A stretch of DNA of 64,000 bases. Source: Myxococcales bacterium (lineage in GTDB: Bacteria > Myxococcota > UBA727 > VGSZ01). Shown in pieces: positions 7,259 through 16,900 of the stretch. The DNA is taken from the NCBI GenBank assembly GCA_023248635.1, contig JAHFED010000004.1, positions 1 to 64,000 on the forward strand, read 5' to 3'. Each line of letters begins with the position of its first letter. The stretch's first letter is position 1. The notes beneath the pieces are model-generated. The model worked only from the letters and a program-made list of their open reading frames with translations. It did no database searches and had not been told where the DNA came from. The position numbers were made by a program, and so were the translations under genes.

Positions 7259-9262
7259 ATGAGCGACAACACCGCCCCCGAGACCCCCGCCCCCGCCGAC
7301 GCCGCGGCGGAGCCGCCTCCGCAGGCGCCTGAGAGCACCGCCGCTGAGAGCCACACTGCCGCGGGCGACGCGTCGTCCCAGTCGTCGCCCGGCGAAGGTG
7401 CGCCAGACGGTGGCCAACGACGCCAGGGCGGTCGTGGTCGACGGGAGCGTGGTGGTCGTTCGGAGCGCGGTCGCGAGAACCACAATGGTGGCGCACGCGG
7501 ACGGGACGAGGTGCGGCGTGATCACCGTGGTCGCGCCCTCGATCTTTCGCCACCGCGCTTCAACGTCGACGAATTGGCTGCCGTCGCCGGCATGCCGCTG
7601 TGGCAATCGGTACACGACGCCGCCATCGTCGAAGTCACGCCGGCGGCCGTCGTCGTCGAGGTCAAACCGCTGGGACACGATGCCGTCAAGGCCTTGGTCA
7701 GGCCCGAGGAGCTCGCCGATCTCGCCATCGGCACCGCGCTGAAGGTGCGCCTGCTCGATCCCCCCAAAGACGGCGAAGGCCTGCCGCTGGCGTCGGCGAA
7801 ACAAGCGCGCGACCTCGCCCGCTTCGATGAGATGCAGGGCTCGCTCGACCTCGAGGCGGTGCCCGGAGCCGTCGTGCGTGAGGTGAAGGGCGGCTACTCC
7901 GTCGCTTTGTTCACCACCGAGATGTTCGGCGTCGGCGATGGCGCCATCCGCGCTTTCTTGCCCGCGAGCCAGGCCACCCTCTCGCGCTTTGGACCGCAGC
8001 GCGGCGACCGCATCGTCGGCGGCGTCGGCGACTTCAAGGTCGGCGAGGTCGATCTCGAGCGCGGCAACATCGTGGTCTCTCGCAAGGCCGTGCTCTTTGC
8101 AGAGCGCGATCGCGAAACCAAAGAGCGCCTGTCATCGCTCAAAGAAGGCGACGTCGTCACCGGCGTGGTCCGCAGCATCATGCCTTACGGCGCCTTCCTC
8201 GACGTCGACGGCCTCGATGGGCTGCTGCACCGCGACGACATCTCGTGGGATCACCGCGGTCGCATCGATCAGCACCTGCGCGTCGGGCAGAAGCTCGAAG
8301 TCAAAGTGCTGGCCGTCAAAGAGCGCAAGCTGAAGCTGGGTCTGCGCCAGCTGCGCACCGATCCCTGGGGAGAAGTGCGGGCGGCCTTTGCCCATGGCTC
8401 CGTCGTCAAAGGTGTGGTCACCGGCCTCGCCGACTTCGGCGTCTTCGTGAAGCTGCCTTTGCCCGAGAACCCGAGCGAGTCCATCGAAGGCCTCATTCAC
8501 GTGTCGGAGATCAGCTACGCCAAGGTCAGGCACCCGTCGGCGCGGTTCCAGATCGGCGAAGAGATCGACGTCAAGGTCATCGGCCTCGACGCCGACAACC
8601 GCCGCATGTCGCTCTCGACCCGCGCGCTCGAGCGCAATCCCTTCGAAGCCATCGCCGAGAAATTCCCCGCCGGCACCGTCGTCAAAGCCAAGGTCAAGAC
8701 CCTGGCCGACTTCGGCGCCTTCATCGCGCTCTCCGAGTCCGTCGACGGCATGGTGCACATCGGCGAGATCTCTTGGACCGAGCACCCGCAGCATCCCTCC
8801 GAGCTCTTGACCATCGGCCAAGAAGTCGAAGCCGTCGTCATGAGCGTGGACACGGCGAAGCAGCGCGTTTCTTGCTCGATCAAGCGTACACAAGAAAATC
8901 CGTTCGACGTCTGGGAAAAGAAATACCGCCCGGGCACGCGCCACAAGATGAAGGTGGTCCGCGCCGACGACAAAGGCGCCACCCTCGAAGTCGAAGCCGG
9001 CCTCTCTTGCTACTGCTCGTGGCGTGATTTGTTGGACAAAGATGGCAACGCCGTCGAGCGTGCCACCGACGCTGTGAAGCAGGGCATGAACATTGAAGTC
9101 GAAGTCCGCACCTTCGATCGCCGCTTCAAGAAGGTCAGCGTGTCCATGCGTGCCGTCGTCGAGGGCGAGACCAAGAAGGCCTACGACGAATACAAGAAGA
9201 AGGAGCACACGACCGGTGGGCTCAACTCCTTGGCCGACAAGCTCAAGGGCGTGAAGGTCTGA
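7259..9262 (+). CDS. S1-domain RNA-binding protein, ribosomal protein S1-like
   Basis: This 667-residue protein starts at the ATG at 7259, preceded by GAAGGAG; the open frame upstream is only the 63-bp repeat. The first 95 residues are Pro/Ala- and then Arg/Gly-rich, an RGG-like disordered region. Five S1-type OB folds can be recognised after residue 190. Three are well conserved, each with a GVV(R/T)xxxxYGAF or FGVF-type strand and a GLxHxxxISW-type motif; the first and last are degenerate. Such proteins bind mRNA and assist translation initiation. It may be the organism's S1 or a paralogue; the N-terminal extension is not part of the classical protein. Confidence 0.85.
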   Translation: MSDNTAPETPAPADAAAEPPPQAPESTAAESHTAAGDASSQSSPGEGAPDGGQRRQGGRGRRERGGRSERGRENHNGGARGRDEVRRDHRGRALDLSPPRFNVDELAAVAGMPLWQSVHDAAIVEVTPAAVVVEVKPLGHDAVKALVRPEELADLAIGTALKVRLLDPPKDGEGLPLASAKQARDLARFDEMQGSLDLEAVPGAVVREVKGGYSVALFTTEMFGVGDGAIRAFLPASQATLSRFGPQRGDRIVGGVGDFKVGEVDLERGNIVVSRKAVLFAERDRETKERLSSLKEGDVVTGVVRSIMPYGAFLDVDGLDGLLHRDDISWDHRGRIDQHLRVGQKLEVKVLAVKERKLKLGLRQLRTDPWGEVRAAFAHGSVVKGVVTGLADFGVFVKLPLPENPSESIEGLIHVSEISYAKVRHPSARFQIGEEIDVKVIGLDADNRRMSLSTRALERNPFEAIAEKFPAGTVVKAKVKTLADFGAFIALSESVDGMVHIGEISWTEHPQHPSELLTIGQEVEAVVMSVDTAKQRVSCSIKRTQENPFDVWEKKYRPGTRHKMKVVRADDKGATLEVEAGLSCYCSWRDLLDKDGNAVERATDAVKQGMNIEVEVRTFDRRFKKVSVSMRAVVEGETKKAYDEYKKKEHTTGGLNSLADKLKGVKV

Positions 9263-9279
9263 CGACAGCGGACGCCCGG

Positions 9280-9486
9280 GTGCGTTGGGAATACCAGAGC
9301 ATCAAGCTCCCCGCGAAGCCGGGCTTCTTCGGTGGCGTGCTCGAGCCTGCGAAACTCGACGAGTGCCTCAACGAACTCGGTGAGCAGGGATGGGAGCTGG
9401 TCGCTGCTTTTGACGCGAACCAGGCGGGCACGAGCACGACCACGCCGCGCGTGGTTGTCCTGACCTTCAAGCGCCCGCTGGCCTGA
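9280..9486 (+). CDS. DUF4177 domain protein
   Basis: This 68-residue protein opens with a GTG 17 bp after the S1-like gene. It reads MRWEYQSIKLPAK, contains LNELGEQGWELVAAF and ends in a strand with FKRPLA. The layout W-E-Y ... LN-LG-QGWE-V ... L-KR is that of DUF4177, a small family of unknown function whose members are often encoded next to unrelated housekeeping genes. Nothing in the sequence suggests a catalytic site. Confidence 0.82.
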   Translation: MRWEYQSIKLPAKPGFFGGVLEPAKLDECLNELGEQGWELVAAFDANQAGTSTTTPRVVVLTFKRPLA

Positions 9487-9551
9487 TGAGCTCGCTTGCG
9501 GCGCCCTGACCGCCGCATTGATCATCCCGATCAGGGGGCTATGACGACGTC

Positions 9552-11015
9552 ATGGCCAAGGTTCATTTCGTTTCTCTCGGTTGCCCCAAGAACCGGGTCG
9601 ATGCCGAGCACATGCTGGGGCTCTCGCTCGCAGGAGGCCACGTCGTCGTCGAAGATGCCGCCGACGCCGACGCCATCATCATCAACACCTGCAGTTTCAT
9701 CGGTGAGGCCAAGAAGGAGTCCATCGAGGCCGTGCTCGAGATGGGCGCGCTGAAGTCGCAGACGGGGGCCAAGCTCGTCGTCACCGGCTGCATGGCGCAG
9801 CGCTATGTGGGCGAGCTCGAGAAAGAGCTGCCCGAAGTCGACGCCTTCTTGGGCACCTCGGACTACCAGAAGATCGGCGACGTGCTGGCGGGCTTCGGGC
9901 TGGGCGCTCCTCCCCCGCGCAAGGGCAAGGGCCTGCCCATCATCACCAATGAAGCCGTGATGACCGAGGACAATCGAAACTTGGTGACCGACGACCTTAC
10001 CTTCGTCGCAGGATGCGATCTTCCCCGCAAGAATTCGATGCCGAAGTATACGGCTTATCTCAAGATCGCCGAGGGCTGCGACAACACCTGCGCCTTCTGC
10101 ATCATCCCGACTCTGCGCGGCAAGCAGCGCAGCCGCGGCATCGCCGACCTGGTCAAAGAGGCCACGCACCTCGCTGCCGACGGCGTCGTTGAGCTCAATC
10201 TCATTGCCCAGGATTTGACGGGCTACGGCCACGATCTGCCCGGGCGTCCGACCCTGGCCCAGCTGCTCGATGCCCTGGGCGCGGTGAAAGGCATTCGCTG
10301 GGTGCGGTGCATGTACATGTATCCGCGCACGCTGAGCGAGCATCTGCTCAACACGATGAACGTCAGCGCGAACGCTTTGCCTTACTTTGATATCCCGACG
10401 CAGCACGGCAGCGATCGCATGTTGCTGCGCATGAAGCGCGGCAAGGATCAAAAGAAGCTCGGCGCTCTGCTCACCGAGGTGCGCCAGAAGGTGCGGCACG
10501 CGGTGCTGCGCAGCACGGTGATCGTGGGCTTCCCCGGCGAAGACGACGCCGACTTCGACAAGCTCATGGATTTTGCTGGCGAGGTGCGTTTCGAGCGTTT
10601 GGGGGTGTTCAAGTACTCCGACGAAGAAGGCACCGCGGCCTACGACCTCGACGGCAAGCTGGGCTACGCCGTCAAGAGGCAGCGCTTCGACAAGCTGATG
10701 CGCAAGCAACGCAAGATCCACGAGCAGAACAACGCGCGCCTCAAGGGCACCATCCACGAGGCCATCGTCGAGGGCAGCAGCGAAGAGCACGAGTGGGTCA
10801 TGAAGGGCCGCCTCTGGTCGCAGGCCCCGGAGATCGACGGCATCACCTACTTCAACACCACGCGCGAGCTGAAGGCCGGCGACGTCGTCCACGTCGAAAT
10901 CACCGAGGTGAAGGACTACGACGTCGTCGCCACCGTGCTCGAAGAGGACGACCCGCGCATCGCCGAGAGCGCACCCTTCTTGTCGCGCCTGCATGAGAAG
11001 ACGCAGGCGGCCTGA
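9552..11015 (+). CDS. rimO: Ribosomal protein S12 methylthiotransferase RimO
   Basis: This 487-residue radical SAM enzyme adds a methylthio group to the conserved Asp of ribosomal protein S12. The N-terminal UPF0004 domain opens with VHFVSLGCPKNRVDAE and carries the other cluster Cys residues (NTCSF and VTGCMAQ). The radical SAM triad is Cys176, Cys180 and Cys183 in EGCDNTCAFCIIP, followed by LRGKQRSR. The C-terminal part corresponds to a TRAM domain. The length is slightly above that of the E. coli protein (441), with extra residues before the radical SAM motif. The start is the ATG at 9552. Confidence 0.95.
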   Translation: MAKVHFVSLGCPKNRVDAEHMLGLSLAGGHVVVEDAADADAIIINTCSFIGEAKKESIEAVLEMGALKSQTGAKLVVTGCMAQRYVGELEKELPEVDAFLGTSDYQKIGDVLAGFGLGAPPPRKGKGLPIITNEAVMTEDNRNLVTDDLTFVAGCDLPRKNSMPKYTAYLKIAEGCDNTCAFCIIPTLRGKQRSRGIADLVKEATHLAADGVVELNLIAQDLTGYGHDLPGRPTLAQLLDALGAVKGIRWVRCMYMYPRTLSEHLLNTMNVSANALPYFDIPTQHGSDRMLLRMKRGKDQKKLGALLTEVRQKVRHAVLRSTVIVGFPGEDDADFDKLMDFAGEVRFERLGVFKYSDEEGTAAYDLDGKLGYAVKRQRFDKLMRKQRKIHEQNNARLKGTIHEAIVEGSSEEHEWVMKGRLWSQAPEIDGITYFNTTRELKAGDVVHVEITEVKDYDVVATVLEEDDPRIAESAPFLSRLHEKTQAA

Positions 11016-11021
11016 GCACGA

Positions 11022-11972
11022 TCAGAGCGAGACGAAGCGGTTGGTGGCGTCGACGAGGCCGGTAACGATGCCGGTCTCGCTCGCCGAGTGCCCGGCGTCT
11101 TTGACGATGATGAGCTCGGCGTTGGGCATGGCCTTCTTGAGATCCCACGCGGACTTGGCCGGGCAGACGACGTCGTAGCGGCCCTGCACGATGACCGTCG
11201 GAATGCTCTGCAGCTTTTTGGCGGCCTGTTCGAGCAACCACCCATCGTAGGGAAAGAAGCCATTGTTGACGAAATAGTGACACTCGATGCGTGCGAGCTG
11301 GCGGGCAAAACCGTCGCCGGCGGTGCGGTGGATCAGGCCTTCGTCGGGAAAGAGCTTGGAGGTCGATCCCTCCCACACACTCCAGGCCCGGGCAGCTTCG
11401 GCTTCGATCTCGTCGTCGCCGCAGGTGAGGCGCCGGTAGTAGGCGGTGACCAGGTCACCGCGTTCGGCCTCGGGAATGGGCTTGAGGTACTCGTCCCAAA
11501 AATCCGGGAAGATCCAGCTGGTGCCTTCTTGATAGAAGAATTGAATCTCTGATCGACGGATCAAAAAGATTCCGCGCAACACCAGCGAGCGCACCTTCTC
11601 TGGATGCAAAACGGCGTACGACAACGCCAGCGTGCTGCCCCACGAGCCGCCGAAGACGTGCCAGCGATCGATCTTCAAGCGGCTGCGGATGGCTTCGGCG
11701 TCGTTGACGAGGTCCCAGGTGGTGTTCTCTTTGAGCTCGGCGTGGGGCGTGCTTTTGCCGCAGCCGCGCTGATCGAAGAGCACGATGCGGTACTTCGCCG
11801 GATCGAAGTAACGGCGGTGCATGGGATCGGTGCCGCCGCCGGGGCCACCATGAAAAAACACGACCGGAACGCCCTGGGGATTGCCGGCCTCCTCGACGTG
11901 AATGTGGTGCAGGCCGGACACCGACATGCGGAAGCTGTTGAAGGGCTCAAGGGGCGGGAACAAAACCGTCAT
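11022..11972 (-). CDS. pip: Proline iminopeptidase (alpha/beta hydrolase, S33)
   Basis: This 316-residue hydrolase would release N-terminal proline from peptides in the cytoplasm. It shows the oxyanion motif HGGPGGG, DQRGCGKS, the nucleophile elbow GGSWGSTL, the Asp in VQGRYDVVCP and the His in DAGHSASE. All are diagnostic of the S33 prolyl aminopeptidase family, and the length agrees. The ATG at 11972 was chosen because MTVLFPPLEPFNS starts the usual N-terminus, and the open frame upstream overlaps the next gene. It converges on rimO with only a few base pairs between the stops. Confidence 0.92.
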   Translation of the reverse strand: MTVLFPPLEPFNSFRMSVSGLHHIHVEEAGNPQGVPVVFFHGGPGGGTDPMHRRYFDPAKYRIVLFDQRGCGKSTPHAELKENTTWDLVNDAEAIRSRLKIDRWHVFGGSWGSTLALSYAVLHPEKVRSLVLRGIFLIRRSEIQFFYQEGTSWIFPDFWDEYLKPIPEAERGDLVTAYYRRLTCGDDEIEAEAARAWSVWEGSTSKLFPDEGLIHRTAGDGFARQLARIECHYFVNNGFFPYDGWLLEQAAKKLQSIPTVIVQGRYDVVCPAKSAWDLKKAMPNAELIIVKDAGHSASETGIVTGLVDATNRFVSL

Positions 11973-12033
11973 GCGCCCTGCTAACGCCGCCGTCGACGTC
12001 GACGCAAGCAGATCGATCGCTTCGTTGGTTTGT

Positions 12034-12309
12034 TCAGGGACCAACGAGGGCGTTGACCGCCAGGCAGAAGCGCTCGTCGCGAGGGCTGAGGCCTTTGACG
12101 TCGTGGGACCAGGAAAAGAGCGTGACCCGGCCCCAAGTGAGCTCGACCAGGGGGTGGTGGTCCTGGGCGTCAGCGAGGGCGCCGACACGGTTCACGAAGG
12201 CCAGCGCTTGAGCCCAATCGGCAAAGCCGAAGGTGCGCTTGAGGGCGAGCACCCCGTCTTTGGCGATGACGTCCCAATGGGACACCGGCGAGGTTACCGG
12301 GCTCGTCAC
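12034..12309 (-). CDS. phhB: Pterin-4a-carbinolamine dehydratase
   Basis: This 91-residue protein dehydrates 4a-hydroxytetrahydrobiopterin, the product of aromatic amino acid hydroxylases, or acts in molybdopterin-related pterin chemistry. The motif [10 protein letters not shown] and the C-terminal [13 protein letters not shown] correspond to the active-site histidines and the conserved THD--GLT-xD block of the PCD/DCoH family. Translation starts at a GTG that overlaps the clpX stop as GTGA, so it is probably translated from the clpX message. No phenylalanine hydroxylase gene is nearby. Confidence 0.9.
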   Translation of the reverse strand: MTSPVTSPVSHWDVIAKDGVLALKRTFGFADWAQALAFVNRVGALADAQDHHPLVELTWGRVTLFSWSHDVKGLSPRDERFCLAVNALVGP

Positions 12310-13589
12310 GCCGACTGTTTCTTTTCAAAGCTGAGCAAAGGCTGCGCAGTGCGGTTGATGACGTCTTCGGTGATCACGCACTCCGCGATGCCGTCGAGGT
12401 AGGGCACCTCGTACATGACGTCGAGCATCGCGGCCTCGAGGATGGCCCGCAGTCCGCGGGCGCCGGCTTTGCGCTTGATGGCTTCTTTGGCCGCCACGCG
12501 CAGCGCCCCCTCGGTGAAGGAGAGCTTCACGCCTTCGATGGAGAAGAGCTTTTGGTACTGCTTGACCAGCGCGTTTTTGGGCTGGGTGAGGATGTGGACC
12601 AGATCCTCTTCGGTCATGTCGTTGAGCGTGGCGGTCACCGGCAAGCGGCCGACGAACTCGGGGATCAGCCCAAACTTGATGAGGTCGTCGGTGGTGACGT
12701 CGCGCAAGATCTCGCCGACGCGGCGGTCTTTCTTCGCGGGCTTGCCGTCTTTGTCGAGGGCCGAGAGCGCGCCGAAGCCGATGGCCCGCTGTCCGGTGCG
12801 CCGCTCGATGATTTGATCGAGGCCGACGAAGGCGCCGCCGACGACGAAGAGGATGTTGGAGGTGTCGACCTGCACGGTGGCTTCTTGCTGGCCGTACTTC
12901 TTCGCCCCCCGTGGGGTCACGTTGCATTTGGTGCCTTCGATGAGCTTGAGCAGGCCTTGCTGCACGCCCTCGCCGGAGACGTCGCGGGTGACGCTGGGTC
13001 CCTCGCCGCGGCGCGCGATCTTGTCGACTTCGTCGAGGTAGACGATGCCCTTTTCACAGCGCTCGATGTCGTTATCGGCGGCGGCCAACAGGTTCTGGAT
13101 GATCGACTCGACGTCTTCGCCGACGTAGCCAGCCTCGGTCAGGGTCGTGGCGTCGGCGACGGTGAAGGGCACCTTGAGGAAGCGGGCCAGGGATTGGGCC
13201 AGCAGGGTCTTGCCAGTGCCCGTGGGGCCGATGAGCAGTACATTGCTCTTGGAGAGCTCGACGCCGTCGCTGCGCTGTCCCTTCTGGGAGACCTTGGTGT
13301 TGATGCGCTTGTAGTGGTTGTAGACGGCGACGCTGAGCACCTTCTTGGCGTGCTGCTGGCCAATCACGTAGCGGTCGAGGAAGTCGCGAATCTCGTGGGG
13401 CGTCGGCAGCTGCAGCTGCTCGTGCTGGTGCCGCTCGGCGGCGTCCTCGGCGATGATGTCATTGCAAAGGTGGATGCACTCGTCGCAGATGTAGACCGTC
13501 GGACCGGCGATGAGCTTCTTCACCTCTCGCTGGCTCTTGCCGCAAAAGGAGCACTGCAGATTCGATCCAGGGTCCCGACGTGTAGGCAT
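12306..13589 (-). CDS. clpX: ATP-dependent Clp protease ATP-binding subunit ClpX
   Basis: This 427-residue unfoldase feeds tagged proteins to ClpP. The N-terminal zinc-binding domain is intact (CSFCGK ... CDECIHLC). The AAA+ module has Walker A GPTGTGKT near residue 120, [11 protein letters not shown] as Walker B, the pore-1 loop GYVGED, and the IGF loop region at QRAIGFGAL. The C-terminal small domain ends in SFEKKQSA. The ATG at 13589 follows AAGAGGA. The usual partners clpP and lon are not adjacent; instead the gene overlaps a pterin dehydratase gene by 4 bp. The long upstream region is full of hairpins. Confidence 0.97.
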   Translation of the reverse strand: MPTRRDPGSNLQCSFCGKSQREVKKLIAGPTVYICDECIHLCNDIIAEDAAERHQHEQLQLPTPHEIRDFLDRYVIGQQHAKKVLSVAVYNHYKRINTKVSQKGQRSDGVELSKSNVLLIGPTGTGKTLLAQSLARFLKVPFTVADATTLTEAGYVGEDVESIIQNLLAAADNDIERCEKGIVYLDEVDKIARRGEGPSVTRDVSGEGVQQGLLKLIEGTKCNVTPRGAKKYGQQEATVQVDTSNILFVVGGAFVGLDQIIERRTGQRAIGFGALSALDKDGKPAKKDRRVGEILRDVTTDDLIKFGLIPEFVGRLPVTATLNDMTEEDLVHILTQPKNALVKQYQKLFSIEGVKLSFTEGALRVAAKEAIKRKAGARGLRAILEAAMLDVMYEVPYLDGIAECVITEDVINRTAQPLLSFEKKQSA

Positions 13590-13676
13590 TCCTCTTTCTT
13601 TTTCGCCTCCTCAGCCCCGGAACGCAACCTTCGCCCTTGATCCTCTCTTTGCCCGATGGTGCAGTCCCGATGGTTT

Positions 13677-13894
13677 GAGCCGCGGGCACGGCTCATCCCC
13701 GATCTCGCTGAACTTCGACCGCGGAGCGGTCTCGTTCATCTCCGTCGGGAATGCTCCTCTGGGAGGTCTGGTGCAGACCTCCCCCCGCGCCGGCGGAGCC
13801 GGACGCGGGGCCCCCACCAACTCCGCGTTCCACGGGCGCGCTTCACGCGCACCATCCCGCGTCTTTCCGGTCGAACATCAAGCGGACGCGGGAT
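13677..13894. other. Non-coding region with a run of strong hairpins, possible structured RNA
   Basis: Between clpX and the AAA/TPR gene (13590-13987) no gene is recognisable. Successive inverted repeats are present. GAGCCG/CGGCTC lies at 13677-13694. GACCGC/GCGGTC with an outer TGAAC/GTTCA lies around 13717-13735. GGGAGGTCT/AGACCTCCC spans 13761-13783. CCCCGCG-CCGGC/GCCGG-CGCGGGG spans 13783-13810. GCGCG/CGCGC lies at 13836-13850, and ATCCCGCGTC/GACGCGGGAT spans 13854-13894. Two of them share a GGA apical loop. None has a T tract, so simple terminators are unlikely. I could not match a known RNA family. Confidence 0.4.
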
Positions 13895-13987
13895 CACAGT
13901 GCTTCCTGCTTGCGCCGTCGGCACGGCAGGGCGGGCGAAGTGGGGCGAAGGGCGTGTCGGTCGGGCCGGAAGGGTAGGTTCCTCCCC

Positions 13988-16900
13988 GTGAAACTCGCGA
14001 CCCTCGCGATCTCCGAAGAAGACGCCCTGGTGCAACAGGCCGCGGTCGCCCTGCGCCAACTCGAGCTCGACGAAGACAACGACGTGGTCGACAGCGACCT
14101 CTCTGCCGATGGCTTTGCCGTCGAGGTCGACGACTCCGAGGGCGACGATCGGCGCAAAGACACGGCGAGGGCCGCCCACCGCTTGCTCACGGCCCGTCTC
14201 TCGGGCGCCGCCGTCGCCCGACGCACCCTCGACGAGATGCGCGAGGCCCACGGCGAAGATGCGCTGCTGGTCGCGCTCTCGGCCGTTGCCGATGCGCTCA
14301 TCGCCGCGCTGCGGGCCGCATCGACATCAGACCGAGGCGCCGACGACGTCGACATCGCCACCGTGCTCCGGGCCCGGGCGGGAGCGCGGCAGTTGCTCGG
14401 CAGCCCCGTCGACGTCCCGGCCGCAACTCCGGGTCTCGCGCGCGTGGGCAGCGTACCGGCGCGGTCGGCGGTGGCCCAGGCCTTGGAGTCCATGGTCGAC
14501 GGCCGCCCGCTCGACGACGCCCAAGACGAGACGATCCCATTGCCGCCGACGGCGCTGCTGCGGATCCGGGCTTTCACCGCCCAGGCCGCACGCTCGCTGG
14601 CCGCAGTCTCCGCGCAGGTGGTGGGTGCCGCTGACGTCGTCGTGTTGTCGCACAGCGCTGACGAGCTCGTGCTTGCTGCGCTCACCGGCGCCGCCCACCG
14701 CCCAGAAGACGCGAAGCTGCGCGCCGATCGCGAGGCCGTCGCCGTGCTGGTGCGCTTGGCCACCGCGCTCGCGCAGGGATTGCCGGCGGGTGCGCCAGTG
14801 GCGTTCTCCCTCGTCAAAGGCAGTGGCGACGACATCGACGACGTCGTGCGAGCGGGAGCGCTGCTGCCCGCCGCCGGGTTATTGGCCTTCGACGACGACG
14901 CCTTCGCCTTGGCGGGGGATGTGGCCACGGTGCCGGGATCGGGCTGCGTGGTCGATCCCCGGGCCGCTTTTGGACAAGAGCGCTGGGAGCTGTCGGCCCT
15001 GCTGATGCGCCCGCCCTTCGTCGGCCGCGACGACGACGTGCGGCTGTGCGCGGACGTGCTCGCTGCCGCCGTCGACGAAGTCCCCCGCTTGTTGGTGCTC
15101 TGGGGGCCCGCGGGCATTGGCAAGTCTTCGCTGGTGCGGGCGTCCCTCGCCGAGGCCGGGCTCCTCGACGAACGCGCGGTGGTGTTGTGGGGCGCTGCCG
15201 ATCCCCTGCAGCCGACGCCCTACGCCGCCATCGTTGGCATGGTGCGGGCGTTGGCGCGTGCCCCAGCGGGGCATCCGCAGGCGGCGGAGCGGGTCGCCCG
15301 CTTGGTGAACGGCCTCGCCGATGCTCTGCCCGCGGTCGAGCGCCAGGAGCTCTGCGGCCTCTGCGGGGTGGTCATCGACCTGGTGGGGGCCGGCGGCGAC
15401 GACGACGACGACGACCTGGCGGAGCGCCGCAGTCCCCGTGCTTTGCGCACCTCGATTCGCCGCGCTGTGTTGCTGCTCGCCAAAGCCCTGCTCGGCCGCA
15501 GCGGTGACGAGCGACCAGCGGTCTTCGTCGTCTCCGGCGCCGAGGCCATGGACACGCCGACCCGCGAAACCTTGGCTTTCGTCGCCCGCCGCCTCGGGGC
15601 CCGCGCGCGCCTGGTGTTGCTCTGTTCGTCGAAGCCGCGCCTGCCCCCGGGCCTCGAGCAAGGCTTGGCCGTCACGCGCCACGAGCTTCGACCCCTCGAC
15701 GAAGCCTCTGCACGGGGCCTGTGCAACGCCCTGCTCGACGTCACCTCCGACGGCTCCGACGTCGACGCTGGCCTGCCGGAAGCGCGCCACGCTGCCACCC
15801 AACGCGCTGCCAAAGCCCTGTTCGAACGTGCTCGCGGCTCGCCCCTCTTCATCGCTCACGCGGTGCGCTGGGCCGTCGAAGGCGGCTACTTGCGCAAGGA
15901 GAGCAGTGCGCTGGGCGGCAGCGAATGGGACGCGAGCCTCTTTCTGGCCCGCCTGCACAACCGAGATCCGCACGAGCTGCCGACGCGCCTCGATAAGCTC
16001 TTGCACGCGCGGGTGATGAGGCTGCCCGACGACGTCCGCCGGGTCCTGGGTCACTGTGCGGCCCTCGGCCTCAGCTTCATGCCGGCGGCGGTGGAATTCG
16101 TCGGGGTGCGCCTGGGCATTGGTCGCGACGAGGTCGCGCGGGCCGTGCGCCAACTGACAGAGACTGGTTTCCTGGCGCGCAGCCAACGCCGTCCGGGCGC
16201 ACCGGTGTTTGACGACGACGACGAGGGTGCTGGCGTTGCTCCAATGGCCGACGACGCCTTCTTGGTCTTCGAGCATCCCTTGCTGCGCGCTGCCGCCGAG
16301 CTTGCTCTCCCCGCCGACGAAGCCGTCGCTGTGCACGGGGTCGTCGCCGACGCTCTCGAGGCCCTGCTCGATACGCGCGCGGTGGCCCCGATGTTGGCGC
16401 GCCACCACAAGATGGCCGGTCGTCGTCGCCAAGCGCTGGCGCATCTGGTCATCGCCGTGCGCCGGGCGCGGCGTCTCGACGACCGCCAGGGGGCCATCAC
16501 CATGGCCAAGGAGGCGCTGGAGCTCTGCACCACCGAGGAGAAAGAGATCGTCTTCACCCTGCAGCTCGAGCTGTGCGCCGTGCTCGAACAAAGCGCCCAC
16601 CAAAAGGGGTTCAAGGATGCGCTCAAGCAGCTGGTGTGGGCCGCCGACAAGACCGCCGACCCCAAGCGACAGTCCATGGCCTTTTCGCGCGTCGCCCGCT
16701 TCAACCTCTTCACGGGCGACGTGCCAAAGGCCGAAGAGGCCGCCCTGCGGGCCCTGGAAAAGGCCCGGATGGCATCGACGACGACGACGACGATGACGGG
16801 GCCGGCGCCGACTTTGGCTTCGAGTCGCGCTGCGCGCGACGTGCTGCGTTTGCTGGCGCTCATTCGCTTCTCGGCCCGCGATCTGGATGGGGCACACCGG

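Noticed and set aside
13677-13894. SRP RNA, RNase P RNA, tmRNA or retron RNA
   Set aside because: None of their conserved cores (for example the SRP GGAAG motif in context) was found on either strand, and no reverse transcriptase gene is nearby.
13751-13987. 79-codon extension of the AAA/TPR protein upstream of 13988
   Set aside because: The sequence is Pro/Arg-rich, crosses several strong hairpins and contains no recognisable domain; it is better explained as non-coding.
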